The notes: a model not told the origin generated them from the sequence alone. A DNA stretch of 64,000 nt from Mesorhizobium sp. (GCA_004020315.1 SAQG01000013.1:1-64000), one strand, 5' to 3'. Shown: positions 41,617 to 51,527, counted from the stretch's first letter. Numbers and translations are program-made.

Positions 41617-44241
41617 CTATTTATTCCATTTTTTTCTGTTTCGAATTCTTGCTACCAATCTTGCATTGCTGTAGCTATTCGATCCAGGAATCTTTGTCGG
41701 ATCAGCTGGAACAACCGGATCTATGTGATCAAATTGCGCTTCGTTTGGTGGAGGGACCACGCCTCTTTTACTCTTCTTGGCCACCATCAATTCTTGGCCG
41801 TCTTCGTCATCTCTTAGGACCCCGCCGTTCATCCTTCTATTCTGTTCGGCAATCTTCGCCTTCTGCAATCTCGTGAAATCCTTGCCAGGTCCAACGGTTG
41901 GTGGGTCCTTTAGGTTTGAATAGGGCCTCTTTATTACCCCTTCTGCAGTGGGGGTTGGTGAAATTTCTTCTGCCTTCCCGACAGAGATCGGCAGGGCGAT
42001 ATGATCCGGGACGACATCGGGTTTAGCAATGGAGGAAGGCCCGGTGAGCCTTGCTACCACCTGGCTGCCAATTGCGCTGAGGCCCTCGGCAAGGACATTG
42101 CCGCTAGCGCCCCAAAACGCGCCGTTGGCAATCCCCCACGGAACGCTCTCGCCTGCGTTGAAGGCGTATGACCCGCCATAAGCGCCACCCGCCACGCCCC
42201 CTACGCCGGTTCGGGCAGCGAGACCGGTTAAGCCGGTCTCCGCCACCGCGACGCCTGCCCGGCCCAGCAAACCGATTGCGCCCTTTACCAGGCCATATCC
42301 GCTCAAACCGGCGCCGATGGCCTCGGCTGCCCATCCGGCCGAGCCTGCCCGGTCCTCGGCGTCCTCGGTCTCGGCCTGCTCATTTTTGAGAAGGTTCTCG
42401 TAGTTTCCACCCGACAAAACCGAGTCCAGCTTGGCGGAGATCGCGTCCGCACCTCCGGCGGCCGCACCCTTAGCCGTTAGGCGACCGACATCTCCAAATG
42501 CCAAGCCGAACTGCTGTAGCCACGGCATGGCACTGTACTGGGCTCGGGCCGGATGTTCCCCGATCCACGTCAGCCCTTTCTTGAGCGCGGCAACCTGGGC
42601 TTCTAACAGCTCTGGCGTGATGTTCGGATCTTGGCCAGCCTTGGCTCGCCATTGGGCTTCCGTCGCCAAGGAAATCTGTTCGGCCATCGACTTGCGCGCA
42701 TCCGGGTCGCGAACCCCCAGGACGATCGAACTCAATTCAGCAAGCCGCTTTTCGAACGGCACGCTTTGGTCGATATATTTCGCGGCCTGTTGGTCAGCTG
42801 CAGCCCAGGGCAGCGGCAGTATTCTGTCGAAGCCCATCTCTTGCTGGGCAGCGACGGCCCAGGTTATGGCAGTCCTGTGGTCCTCCGGTGTTGAGACCTT
42901 GCTCCAGTCCGGAGCCTTGTCTGGGAAGAGTTGGCTGACGTAACCGACGGGATCGGCGCGCCTGGCACCCAACACCAATTGCGCGGCGCCGGCCTTTATC
43001 TCGTATTGCTCCCGCTCTTCCGGCGAGCCGTAGGGGCCGGGTTCAAAATCCCGAAACTGGGCGTGTATCGCCTGGTTCGGGACGGGGCGCATGTCGAAAA
43101 CCGCTCGGCCGATATCAGCCGTTATGTTGAAGGCTTGGAGACGCCTGCCGCCCTCTTTGGCGCCGTAAACGGCAGTGAATTCTTCGGCGCCCGGTGTCTT
43201 GCCAGAATAGGTGCCGGTATTGGCAATGGCCGCCGCGGCCTTCTGCGAGGCGAGGTCGATGTTGGTACGCGCATCGACTAGGCTTGCGGCAGTCGCTACT
43301 TGCGCCTTCCGGCCGAGATCCTGAATTGCGTCCGGCGACAGGTCGGCCATCCAGGGTCTTGCGGCAGCCCAGGCCGTATTTCCGTCAGGCTCCATGGAAC
43401 CCGTGCGAACCGGCCTTTCGTCAGGCGGAAGGCCACCAGCAAGCGCTTCGCGCGTCGTCAGCACGCCGGCCCCACTCGCCCACGGTCCGCCCACAGCCTC
43501 CGCGGTATCGTCCTTGATGCTGCCGTCAGTCGCAGCCGACCCCGCACCCAGCATCTCGACAGCGCGCTTCGGGTCCTGGGCGATCATTGCCTGGACGAGC
43601 GCCTTTGCCGTGGTGCTGAACCAGTCTTTTACGACCTGCTGCCTGATCTGCGGGTCGAGCCCCATCTTGTCGATCAGGTTGAGCCCGTCCTGCCGGGCTA
43701 CTTCGAATGTGATGGTATCGTCCGGGTCGCTCTGCGCGATGGCGGTAGCGTTGGTTTCCAGCACCGTGCTGAGCTCGGTTTGCTCATAGTTCTGGCGGCG
43801 CTGAACCTGTTTCGCCGCCATGCGCGTCGAACCGGCTGAGCGCAGGACCTCCCTCTGCCTGGCGAAATTTGCGCGCTGGCCCTCGGGTATTTTCGGCAGG
43901 ATTCCGTCGAACAGCGTGTCGAACAGGCCTGATTTGATCACTTGGCCGCTGCGCGGATCGACCTGGCCATACATTGTGTCATGCAGGCCGCTGCCGTCGG
44001 CCGGCGCATTCTGGATTGCGTCATTCTCGGCCTGCACGATCTGTCCGTTGAACTGCCGGCTGACGATCTCGGCGTCGAACGCTTCCTGCTGCTCGTTCTG
44101 CTGCCGGAAGCGCTCGGCGACGGCCGAGAGCTCGTCGCTAAAGCCTTGTATGGCGGCACCCACGGGCGAGCCGTTGGGGTAGGAAACCACATTGCCGGTT
44201 TCGAGCCGGCGTTGGGCAAGCTGGAGGGGGATGGTGGCCAT
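41617..44241 (-). CDS. Internal virion (ejection-type) protein with C-terminal HNH nuclease toxin domain
   Basis: The 874-residue protein starts ATG 44241 in the position of large internal virion proteins of short-tailed phages (after tail tubular B and two smaller proteins). Residues 1-~650 are helical and Gln/Ala-rich. A Gly-rich hydrophobic part (~670-745, e.g. VKGAIGLLGRAGVAVAETGL) could insert into a membrane. The last ~100 residues differ: RPYSNLKDPPTVGPG, a basic stretch, then NEAQFDHIDPV with Asp838-His839 and SNSYSNARLV (854-863), the pattern of HNH nuclease toxins. The final ~350 bp are AT-rich. Immunity-type genes follow. Confidence 0.75.
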   Translation of the reverse strand: MATIPLQLAQRRLETGNVVSYPNGSPVGAAIQGFSDELSAVAERFRQQNEQQEAFDAEIVSRQFNGQIVQAENDAIQNAPADGSGLHDTMYGQVDPRSGQVIKSGLFDTLFDGILPKIPEGQRANFARQREVLRSAGSTRMAAKQVQRRQNYEQTELSTVLETNATAIAQSDPDDTITFEVARQDGLNLIDKMGLDPQIRQQVVKDWFSTTAKALVQAMIAQDPKRAVEMLGAGSAATDGSIKDDTAEAVGGPWASGAGVLTTREALAGGLPPDERPVRTGSMEPDGNTAWAAARPWMADLSPDAIQDLGRKAQVATAASLVDARTNIDLASQKAAAAIANTGTYSGKTPGAEEFTAVYGAKEGGRRLQAFNITADIGRAVFDMRPVPNQAIHAQFRDFEPGPYGSPEEREQYEIKAGAAQLVLGARRADPVGYVSQLFPDKAPDWSKVSTPEDHRTAITWAVAAQQEMGFDRILPLPWAAADQQAAKYIDQSVPFEKRLAELSSIVLGVRDPDARKSMAEQISLATEAQWRAKAGQDPNITPELLEAQVAALKKGLTWIGEHPARAQYSAMPWLQQFGLAFGDVGRLTAKGAAAGGADAISAKLDSVLSGGNYENLLKNEQAETEDAEDRAGSAGWAAEAIGAGLSGYGLVKGAIGLLGRAGVAVAETGLTGLAARTGVGGVAGGAYGGSYAFNAGESVPWGIANGAFWGASGNVLAEGLSAIGSQVVARLTGPSSIAKPDVVPDHIALPISVGKAEEISPTPTAEGVIKRPYSNLKDPPTVGPGKDFTRLQKAKIAEQNRRMNGGVLRDDEDGQELMVAKKSKRGVVPPPNEAQFDHIDPVVPADPTKIPGSNSYSNARLVARIRNRKKWNK

Positions 44242-44730
44242 CAGTAGAGACCTCCGCCCGGCGCCGGCGGAAAGGCGCTTTTGCCGAATGTCACGGCCTT
44301 GCTCGGGTCGTAGATGCCGGAAAGGCCAGACACGAGATTGCCGCCAGCCCTAAAGATCGAGGCGGCCACCGCCTGCTTGCCGGAAAAGCGCGAGATCGCA
44401 GCCTGCGTGGTGAGGCTGTTCTGGCGCAGCTGGGAGCCGTACTGGATCGCCTTGATGTCGAGCTGGCCCTGCCTTGCATTGGCGGTCAGCACTTCGGCCG
44501 GCGAGCCCGATATGGCGACACCCGAGGCGCCGACCTGGGCGCGCCTGCGACAGCAAGAGGTCCTGCTTGTGGCGTTCCTGGCCCTGTTCGAAGGCCGCGG
44601 CTTGGCCGTCGGCCCGCGCCTGCTGCTCATAGGCCTTGGCCTGATAGTCGGCCATCTGCCGCGACTGCTGGCCCTCGACCAGCGCACCGCCAACCGAAAG
44701 AGCCGTGCCGATAAGGGCAAGTGTGCACAT
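44241..44730 (-). pseudogene. Internal virion protein B-like gene with a 2-nt frameshift
   Basis: The gene starts MCTLALIGTALSVGGALVEG (ATG 44730, GAGG upstream) and in that frame runs to KQDLLLSQAR. The rest is in another frame: QVGASGVAISGSPAEVLTAN to the C-terminus SAFPPAPGGGLY at 44241. A two-base deletion in a GCGCGC run near 44540-44547 explains the switch. The ~163-residue product resembles the small glutamine-rich internal virion proteins of short-tailed phages. It overlaps its neighbours by ATG/stop contact on both sides. Confidence 0.65.
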
Positions 44731-44732
44731 GG

Positions 44733-45392
44733 TCAGCCTCGTTCGCTGGCGGGAATGAATTTGCTTTTGACGCTTTCGACTGGCGCGCCGAGCGCCGGGC
44801 GCGGGTCGAGCGCGCCGCCGGGGCTGAGGAGAGAGAGAAGCAGTCTGTCGGCCTGCATCGCTGGCCGGCTGAGACGGGCAGGCAGGGTCGCGCGCGGTCC
44901 CGCCATGGCGGCGCGCCGGGTGGTGGTCAGATTGATCTTCAGGTCGGCAACCCCGGTGGCGTCGAACAGGCCGTTGGCGGTGGTGATGGCGCGGTTCAAG
45001 GCATCGGCCTCGAACAATTCCTGGCGCAGTTGCTCGATCAGCCGGTGGACGGTGCGCCAGCGCTCGCCGAGGGACGCGGCCTTGGACTTGATCTCGTCGC
45101 CAAGTGCTGCGATGTCGGCCCGGGCCTCGCTTTGCGCAGCGGCGGCGCGGCGCTTGTCCGCCGCCTCGATGGTTTTCTCCAGCAGCGCGATTGCCACGTT
45201 GCAGTCGGTGAGCGCGGTGCGAACCGCGCCCACGTCGCCGTCGCCGAAGATCGCACTGTCCTCGGCCTGATCCAGTTCCTGTTTGCGGGTGGCGGCATTG
45301 TTGAGGTCGGTGTCGAGCAAGGCGATGACGGCAGCAAAATCGGCAGCCGTCCGCGCCCTGCCGAGATCTTCGGCATGGAGGATTGTGGTCAC
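44733..45392 (-). CDS. Phage virion-associated coiled-coil protein
   Basis: The 219-residue protein is mostly helical and charged (KRRAAAAQSEARADIAALGD, LGERWRTVHRLIEQLRQEL). Position between tail tubular B and the internal virion B-like gene suggests a structural or internal virion component. I do not recognise a named family. Confidence 0.5.
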   Translation of the reverse strand: MTTILHAEDLGRARTAADFAAVIALLDTDLNNAATRKQELDQAEDSAIFGDGDVGAVRTALTDCNVAIALLEKTIEAADKRRAAAAQSEARADIAALGDEIKSKAASLGERWRTVHRLIEQLRQELFEADALNRAITTANGLFDATGVADLKINLTTTRRAAMAGPRATLPARLSRPAMQADRLLLSLLSPGGALDPRPALGAPVESVKSKFIPASERG

Positions 45393-45440
45393 GGGAGTGT
45401 CCTTTTGGGAGGCAGAAAATAGCCAGGCCGGAGGGACAGC

Positions 45441-45577
45441 ACCCCCTCTGTCCTGCCGGACATCTCCGCCCCAAGGGGGAGATTGGCAGTTCAGGTGTGG
45501 CGACTATCCCTGCAACGTTTGGTGGTTGGCGAAATGGGAGATGCCAAGGTTGGCAAAGAGGGCAGGACAGAGGGGGT
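45441..45577. repeat. RIME-like palindromic intergenic element
   Basis: ACCCCCTCTGTCCTGCC (45441-45457) is repeated exactly in inverted orientation at 45561-45577, bounding a 137-bp element that also contains CATCTCCGCCCCAAGGGGGAGAT. Ends of this type recur at 55826-55970 and in part near 59297. It lies between two phage genes. Confidence 0.75.
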
Positions 45578-45607
45578 GGGCGGGAACGCTACGTCGGTGT
45601 TGAGGGC

Positions 45608-48046
45608 CTACGGCTCGGCATCGAATACCGGCGTGAACGCCCGGATGGTGCAGGGTGTCGGGTTGGCGTGGCGGATCCTCACTCTGCCCTGCCCTTCCCA
45701 GCTGTCGTCGATCGGCACCTCGATATTGCCGGTGAATAAATTGGCCATGCCATTGGGCGAGACGATCGAGGGGATACGAACCGGCTCCCACCGACCGCGC
45801 AGCAACGAAGTGATTTCCAGCCCGGTCGTATCGGTTTCCAACAGGGAAAGAATGACCGCCGCCACCTTCTTTCGACGTCCGACGATCGAGCCATCCTTGC
45901 CACCGACATCAAGCTCCAGCGTATCGGCGCCCGCCTCATAGGGTAGCCCGACCTGCCATTTGGCCGCCATTGCCCCGCCGGGCAAGGAAACCGCTCCAGC
46001 AGCCACGACAAGGCCCTTGTAAACCTTGCCATCCGCCAGAGCGTCGACGGTTTCGCCTTCGAGATGACCAAGTCCTGTGACCATCCCCACAGCCGCGCCG
46101 GAATAGGTCAGGCCGCAATCGACTTCGAACGCGTCGGTGATCTCGCCATATTCGAACGGAACGGTCTTGATTTCGATATAGCGCTTGGTGACTCCGCCGA
46201 TGATGCGCTTGACGAACAGCCAGAGATCATCATTGCCATCCTGCCCCGGCGTGACCACGGCGCTTTCAACGATGCCCCATGCCGAACTGGAGAACGAGCC
46301 GGCGATGCGATGCCGGTGCATGCCGCGGACTTCTTGGGAAGGCTGGTGCGTGTAGCCGCCAAGTTCTCCGTTATCGAGCGGGAACCACAGCAGCGGATCT
46401 GGATCGGTCTGGAATGCCAGTTCAACGACACCCTTCTTCGGGATATGTTCGGAAATCTGTCCGACATCATCCGACGTGAAGCGGCCGGTAGCGCTCTGAG
46501 TCAGTTCGGCGATCGATTTGCGGGAGCGCGTCACGTAAAGAAACGACTGCCCGGCATCCACCGGACGGACCTTGGCGCAGCCGAACGTGCGGGACCGACG
46601 GTTCTTGAAGGACGAAGGGGTCAGTGCTTCGTCGATGCCCGAACCTGATAGCGCGCGGATGCCTCCCAAGGTGCCAATGACCAGCGCACCATCCGATTCC
46701 GCAATCCACGTAATATCGTTGGCCTGACCACCGCCGGCCTGGATAAATTCAAGAGCATCGTCGTCCTTTTCCCCGAGCGCGAAATTGTCGAAGTCGCCAG
46801 TAGCGGATGCGTAGACGGAGAATTTTCGGCTGAAGGCTAACCGCTCCTCGTACAGCGAACCGCTTTCAACGTACTTGCCGGGAACGAAAGTGCCGAGACG
46901 CCAGCGGGCGATCGGGCTGAGATTGGGAAGCGCATGCCCGTACAGCCTGACTTTGACCACAGTCGCGCTGGTGCGGCTCGTGATGCGCGCCCAGCGCCAG
47001 ATGGTATCCGAGCCGAGCAGCCGAATAACGCGGCCAACATCGCTGGTCTGGAAACCGGTACCGTCATTGATGCCGACGATCGAGGACGCCGTGAGATCGA
47101 ATGGCGTCTGTGTATCGCCATGCTCATGCCATCCCATTTCCGCGATCGTAAGGTTGGTGTCGTCCTCGGAGGTGGTGATGTTCAGCCGATAGGACTGGTA
47201 GGCCGTCTCATTCTGAAATTCGTAGAAGCGCACCTCGCTGCGCGACCAGGCGGTTTCCGTTGTCCGGCTGTCGAGCGAGATCCAGTTCGTGCCGTCGAAG
47301 CCCTGGAAATCCCATGCGACCGGTGCCCTTGTGCCGCCCGCCCGAATCCAATAGGCGTCGCAAACCTTGGTCAATGCACCGGCGAAGTCATAGGATACGT
47401 AGCCGTTGGTCGTGCCGAACGAAAGGCTTGACACATTGGTCCGGTCAAACACCTCGTAGGCGTCGGCGGAGCCGCTGCTGTCCGCAACAGTGCCGGTTGG
47501 AGTGGTATTGTTGGTCATAAGAGGATGGACGGCGCCGGTCTCGGCTGGGACCATGGTGGTCGCAGTAGTGTTGATGTCGTCGTACGGGCCGTCGAGAAAG
47601 ACGAACTCGGCCAGTGTCCAGGTGGTGTGCGCCGTGCGGGTGAGAACTTGCGGCAGGTAATCCCTGTGGGTGATCCACATCTGGTCGGCGGATTGGACGA
47701 ATTGCAGGTCGAACAGATCGGCTTCGAGATAGGGTGTGACCACCTCCACCGTGCCGACCCGCGCGCCATAGGCATAGACGCGGATGTAGAGATTGCCAAA
47801 CTCCAGCATATAGGCCTGATCTGCCGAGAAGATGAACGGAATGGCGCGCGTCGGCTTGGCCGAAGTCTTCACCTCGCCAACGAAGTATGTCCCGCCGCGC
47901 TTGCGGATGCCGCCATGCGGCAAGGTGACGAAGTTCTCGCATTTGGAAAGCGCTGCCCGATAAAGATCGAGCGAGGCGCGCGCATGCAGGCGCGGCGAGA
48001 TCTCGCCACGGGTGAAAACATCCTGGACTGGATAGAGCGTCGTCAT
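45608..48046 (-). CDS. Tail tubular protein B (T7 gp12-like)
   Basis: The 812-residue protein has the start typical of this family, LYPVQDVFTRGEISPRLHAR with FVTLPHGGIRKRGGTYFVGE, and is rich in beta structure. It forms the nozzle of the short tail. The length and position directly after the tail tubular A-like gene (1-base ATG/stop overlap) match short-tailed phages. Reading frame is intact. Confidence 0.85.
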   Translation of the reverse strand: MTTLYPVQDVFTRGEISPRLHARASLDLYRAALSKCENFVTLPHGGIRKRGGTYFVGEVKTSAKPTRAIPFIFSADQAYMLEFGNLYIRVYAYGARVGTVEVVTPYLEADLFDLQFVQSADQMWITHRDYLPQVLTRTAHTTWTLAEFVFLDGPYDDINTTATTMVPAETGAVHPLMTNNTTPTGTVADSSGSADAYEVFDRTNVSSLSFGTTNGYVSYDFAGALTKVCDAYWIRAGGTRAPVAWDFQGFDGTNWISLDSRTTETAWSRSEVRFYEFQNETAYQSYRLNITTSEDDTNLTIAEMGWHEHGDTQTPFDLTASSIVGINDGTGFQTSDVGRVIRLLGSDTIWRWARITSRTSATVVKVRLYGHALPNLSPIARWRLGTFVPGKYVESGSLYEERLAFSRKFSVYASATGDFDNFALGEKDDDALEFIQAGGGQANDITWIAESDGALVIGTLGGIRALSGSGIDEALTPSSFKNRRSRTFGCAKVRPVDAGQSFLYVTRSRKSIAELTQSATGRFTSDDVGQISEHIPKKGVVELAFQTDPDPLLWFPLDNGELGGYTHQPSQEVRGMHRHRIAGSFSSSAWGIVESAVVTPGQDGNDDLWLFVKRIIGGVTKRYIEIKTVPFEYGEITDAFEVDCGLTYSGAAVGMVTGLGHLEGETVDALADGKVYKGLVVAAGAVSLPGGAMAAKWQVGLPYEAGADTLELDVGGKDGSIVGRRKKVAAVILSLLETDTTGLEITSLLRGRWEPVRIPSIVSPNGMANLFTGNIEVPIDDSWEGQGRVRIRHANPTPCTIRAFTPVFDAEP

Positions 48047-48645
48047 CAGCGCACAAACCTGATATCGCCGCGCTGGATCGCCCAGGACGTCGTTGAAAAC
48101 CTGCCGCCACGCTGGATGGCGTTGGCGTGGAACGCCGCGTCGAGCGCCCGGTCATAGGCACTGCGGGCGATGTCGATCATGCCCGCCTTGTGGGTCAGCG
48201 GATGCGCGATCTTGATGGCAAGGGCCGCGACCAGCACTTCGGTGAACAGCGCGTCCCAGTCATTCGGATCGGTGAGGTTGGCGATATAGCGGATGATGCG
48301 AGGGCTCGACTGATCGCAATAGATCAGCCCGGCCTCCTGGCGCCATGCGATCGGCACGCCATCCGGCTCGCCATTATGGGTCAGCGGTAAAGGCCGCAGG
48401 CAATCCACGGGCAACTCATAGGCAAAGTTCAGCGTGCCCGCGCCACTGCCGGTATCGGCCCCGGCGACGGCAGCCGCCAGGATTGCGAACACCCAGGCGT
48501 GTTTCGTCAGCTCCGCCTCGCGGGTCAGGTCGAAATGCAGATTGAGCAGGCGGGCCGGCTTCACATCCTGATCAAGACTGTCGATCGGCGCCTCGTCGAG
48601 GACGCCCAGCGCCATGTTGGCGATGTAGAGCGGGGTGATGGCCAT
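48046..48645 (-). CDS. Tail tubular protein A (T7 gp11-like)
   Basis: The 199-residue protein begins MAITPLYIANMALGVLDEAP and has LLNLHFDLTREAELTKHAWV and PVDCLRPLPL, typical of the gp11/gatekeeper family that links the portal to the tail nozzle. It precedes tail tubular B with a 1-base overlap. The frame is intact. Confidence 0.82.
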   Translation of the reverse strand: MAITPLYIANMALGVLDEAPIDSLDQDVKPARLLNLHFDLTREAELTKHAWVFAILAAAVAGADTGSGAGTLNFAYELPVDCLRPLPLTHNGEPDGVPIAWRQEAGLIYCDQSSPRIIRYIANLTDPNDWDALFTEVLVAALAIKIAHPLTHKAGMIDIARSAYDRALDAAFHANAIQRGGRFSTTSWAIQRGDIRFVR

Positions 48646-48938
48646 GGTTTAGGCTCCGTCTGTGTGGATCGGAAAAAGAGGGCCTGGGGCCCACGGCAAA
48701 AGCCGCTTCGTAGCGGCTGAGGATTTGGTGATATTTTGCTTGAGCAAAACGTTCGCACGTCTCGTGCGTGGAACCATTACGGTGCCGACCACCACCCGTC
48801 AGGAAGCGGGTGGCGTGCGCTGCGTTATCGGTCCCCTGTGCCCGTTCGAGCCAGGAAAAGACGATATATTGTGGCTATTGCAGTTTCACGATATCGCCGC
48901 GCAACGCGGCGATGAGTGCGGCTTGAATTCCTGCGGCA

Positions 48939-49190
48939 TCAGCCGAAGCGTGCGCGTGTCGAGATCCGCCGCTCTGTTTCGGCTGACTTGGTAAAGGCGC
49001 TTGCTTGCAACCTTCCGGCACCCCTCGCCATCGCCAAACCCCTGTCCCGAGCTTCCTGAAGACTTGTCGTGTAGTAGGCGGTGTTTTCCAGACCGCTGAA
49101 GAAGTTTATGCGGTGAACTTCCCCCTTTTTGCTTATGACAATGCCCGCTTTTCGGAGCACTTCCTGAACTGCCTTGTATGTCATGTTCAT
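48939..49190 (-). CDS. Small hypothetical protein in the phage module
   Basis: The 83-residue basic protein starts MNMTYKAVQEVLRKAGIVIS with GGAGGT upstream. The first half looks like a small helical nucleic-acid-binding or regulatory protein and the C-terminus is Arg-rich (AETERRISTRARFG). It sits alone between the capsid gene and tail tubular A, with 200-300-bp gaps on each side in which I see no other gene. Confidence 0.5.
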   Translation of the reverse strand: MNMTYKAVQEVLRKAGIVISKKGEVHRINFFSGLENTAYYTTSLQEARDRGLAMARGAGRLQASAFTKSAETERRISTRARFG

Positions 49191-49402
49191 GGTTACCTCC
49201 TTTGCCAATACAAGGCAGCATCGCCCTCTTGTGTAACCGTTCGGTGACGGCGATTGATCAACGTGCAACAACAACAATGTGGCCAGACCCAACTCCCATA
49301 TCAGTTTAATGCAGCACAGCGCGTGAATTTGGGATTCACCACGTTGGCCGAACTAGTATCCAGAAAGGGCGGGAGTTCTTTACCCCGCCCCTTCCGGTCC
49401 GC

Positions 49403-50392
49403 TCAGGCCTCGGTCGTCTTCAGCGCGATGAACGTCATGTTCTTCACGCTCGACGCCGTGCGGTCCCAGTTCGCCGCCAGCGCAAGCTCGGCGTCAGTGG
49501 CGAATTCGCCGGCCGAGGAGGCGTCGAGGAAGCGGGTGCCGGGCACATGCGGGACGAAATGCCGGCGGCCGACCATTTCGGTGACGCCGCCGCCATGGCC
49601 CTGGCGCGGCTTGCGGTCGAACTCCAGCGGCCCGCCTTCGGTGTTGACCGGCAGCTCGTTCCACAGGATCGCCTTGTCCTTGAACATGAAGGCAGTGTAG
49701 ACGCCCGCCGCGACCGGGATGTCGTCGTCGACGACGGCCCGCAGCCCCATGTAATAGGGGATCAGCGGCCCGCCCTGCTCAGACGGCGGCACGTAGTCGA
49801 TGAGGTCGGCGAGCTTTAGCGCTTTCATCTGCTTGGAATGCATCCAGATCGTCTTGAACTTGTCGGCGCGGTCGCCCATCAGATAGGCAGCCTCGATGAT
49901 GTCGGTGTCGACGATGGAGGCGCCGGTGACGCGGACGAGGTCGCCGGCGTCATTGGCGATGTTGTCGGCCAGCACCCCCTTCAGGATGCCGAGCAGCGTC
50001 AGCTTGTTGGCACGCTGCCAATAGTCGGTCTGACGGCGCACGATCAGCTTCTGCGGGTCGTCGCCGGCCAGGATCGAGGTCAGGTCCGGAACGCCCCAGG
50101 CCTGGGCGCGGACATTGCGGGCGGCGACCTCGCGGCGCGCGCCGATCTTCTTCATCTCGATCGAGTCGGCCGGATCGTCATTGACCGGCTCGGACGGATC
50201 GTTGCCGAGATCCTTCCAGCCGGGCATGTCGACGGAACGCCCGCCCATGGAAAGCTTCGAGGCAATGGCCGGGTCGGAAAACAGGATCCCGGCCTGGTAG
50301 ATCTCGAGCGACTGGACGTGCTCCTCGAACGAGTATTGTGCATAGACCGACGGAACGATCGCGTCCGCGATACGGGTATAGGCGTCTGCCAT
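49403..50392 (-). CDS. Major capsid protein
   Basis: The 329-residue protein starts MADAYTRIADAIVPSVYAQY and has the layout of capsid proteins of the HK97-fold type in short-tailed phages: an N-terminal helix, a middle domain (LGNDPSEPVNDDPADSIEMK, KLIVRRQTDYWQRANKLTLL) and a C-terminal part with MHSKQMKALKLADLIDYV. It follows the scaffold gene, the usual order. Frame intact. Confidence 0.8.
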   Translation of the reverse strand: MADAYTRIADAIVPSVYAQYSFEEHVQSLEIYQAGILFSDPAIASKLSMGGRSVDMPGWKDLGNDPSEPVNDDPADSIEMKKIGARREVAARNVRAQAWGVPDLTSILAGDDPQKLIVRRQTDYWQRANKLTLLGILKGVLADNIANDAGDLVRVTGASIVDTDIIEAAYLMGDRADKFKTIWMHSKQMKALKLADLIDYVPPSEQGGPLIPYYMGLRAVVDDDIPVAAGVYTAFMFKDKAILWNELPVNTEGGPLEFDRKPRQGHGGGVTEMVGRRHFVPHVPGTRFLDASSAGEFATDAELALAANWDRTASSVKNMTFIALKTTEA

Positions 50393-50569
50393 TTTGTCTT
50401 TTCCTTCAGGGGTTGATGGGCGGAGCAGGTGTGTTGAGATTCAGGTCAGGCCGAGCCGAAAACGATGGCTTTCGAGAACCGGAGCGGAGCGGACATTTGG
50501 GTCCGTGAGCACCGGAAGCGCAGAAAGCCGTCGTTTGCAGGCCGGCATCACCTGAATATCGACACAGCT

Positions 50570-51478
50570 TTAGAGGGGGTTGTTGGGCATCCACAGATCG
50601 GGGTTTTCGCCGGCCTCGCGTGCCAGCCGCCGGGCGCGGGTGGGGTCGCTTTTGACGAGGGCTGAGATGTCAGTCAGGTTGCGTTCGCCGGCGGCGTTGC
50701 GCTTGAACGGATTGCCTCCGCTCAAAGCCGCGCCGCCGTCGATCGTGTCTTCGCGGAACATCGCCTCGCCGATGGCGTGGAACGCCTTGGCGATCTGCGG
50801 ATCGGTCAAGGCGCCGTCAGGCAGAAGGATGCCCTTCGCCTTATAGGCATTGACCAGGCCGAGCTTCTTCATGGCCCGATTGGCGACCTCCAGTCTCTGG
50901 CGGAAGCCGTCGCTGTCGGTCGGTCCCCAATCCCTGACCAAGTCATCGTGAGTGGCCTCGACCGAACGGGCAAGGGCGATCTGCTGCACCTTGGCCTGTT
51001 CGGCCATGTAGCCGACGAAGCGGTCGTGATAGGCCTGCGCCACTTTCGGGGTAGCGCCGGCCTCGACCGCCCAGGCCTTGGACGCGTTGGCGAGCTCGTC
51101 CGAATAGGCGAAGTCTTCGGGAAGCCCGTCGGGGCGCCTGTACTCGACCTTGTCGGGCGATGTCAGCGGGCGCATCGCCTCAGGCAGCCGGGCATGGAAC
51201 CTGTCCCACTCTTCCCCAGGTGCGTCCGCTGTGGGAACGCGCAGGCTCTCGCCCTGCTGCCGTTCCAGCTCGGCATAGGATGTGAAAACCCGATCGAGGC
51301 TTTCAGGCTTGGTCCAGCCCTTGGTTTCAGCGAGCTTGCGGTTGCCTTCGGAAAGACCGTCAAACCAACTCTTGCCGGCCGGCAGGGCGGACCCGTTGTC
51401 CCCGTTGGCCGGTGGCCGTGCAAGGTTGCCCGCCGGTGGCGAAGCCACCACGGACCCGGCGTCTGCCATATCTGTCAT
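50570..51478 (-). CDS. Phage scaffolding-like protein
   Basis: The 302-residue acidic, helical protein has a Pro/Ala-rich N-terminus and segments such as SWFDGLSEGNRKLAETKGWT and LDRVFTSYAELERQQGESLR that occur in head scaffolding proteins of short-tailed phages. It is directly upstream of the capsid gene. A RIME-like half element lies just upstream of its start. Confidence 0.72.
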   Translation of the reverse strand: MTDMADAGSVVASPPAGNLARPPANGDNGSALPAGKSWFDGLSEGNRKLAETKGWTKPESLDRVFTSYAELERQQGESLRVPTADAPGEEWDRFHARLPEAMRPLTSPDKVEYRRPDGLPEDFAYSDELANASKAWAVEAGATPKVAQAYHDRFVGYMAEQAKVQQIALARSVEATHDDLVRDWGPTDSDGFRQRLEVANRAMKKLGLVNAYKAKGILLPDGALTDPQIAKAFHAIGEAMFREDTIDGGAALSGGNPFKRNAAGERNLTDISALVKSDPTRARRLAREAGENPDLWMPNNPL

Positions 51479-51495
51479 GAGAAAAATTCCTTTTG

Positions 51496-51527
51496 TTTCC
51501 CCTTCTCCCCTTGTGGAAGAAGGCGTG
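51496..51527. repeat. Partial RIME-like hairpin
   Basis: CCTTCTCCCCTTGTGGAAGAAGG is one arm of the repeat seen in full at 52815-52998. It lies 20 bp upstream of the scaffold gene start, where it could affect translation or transcription of that gene. Confidence 0.6.
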
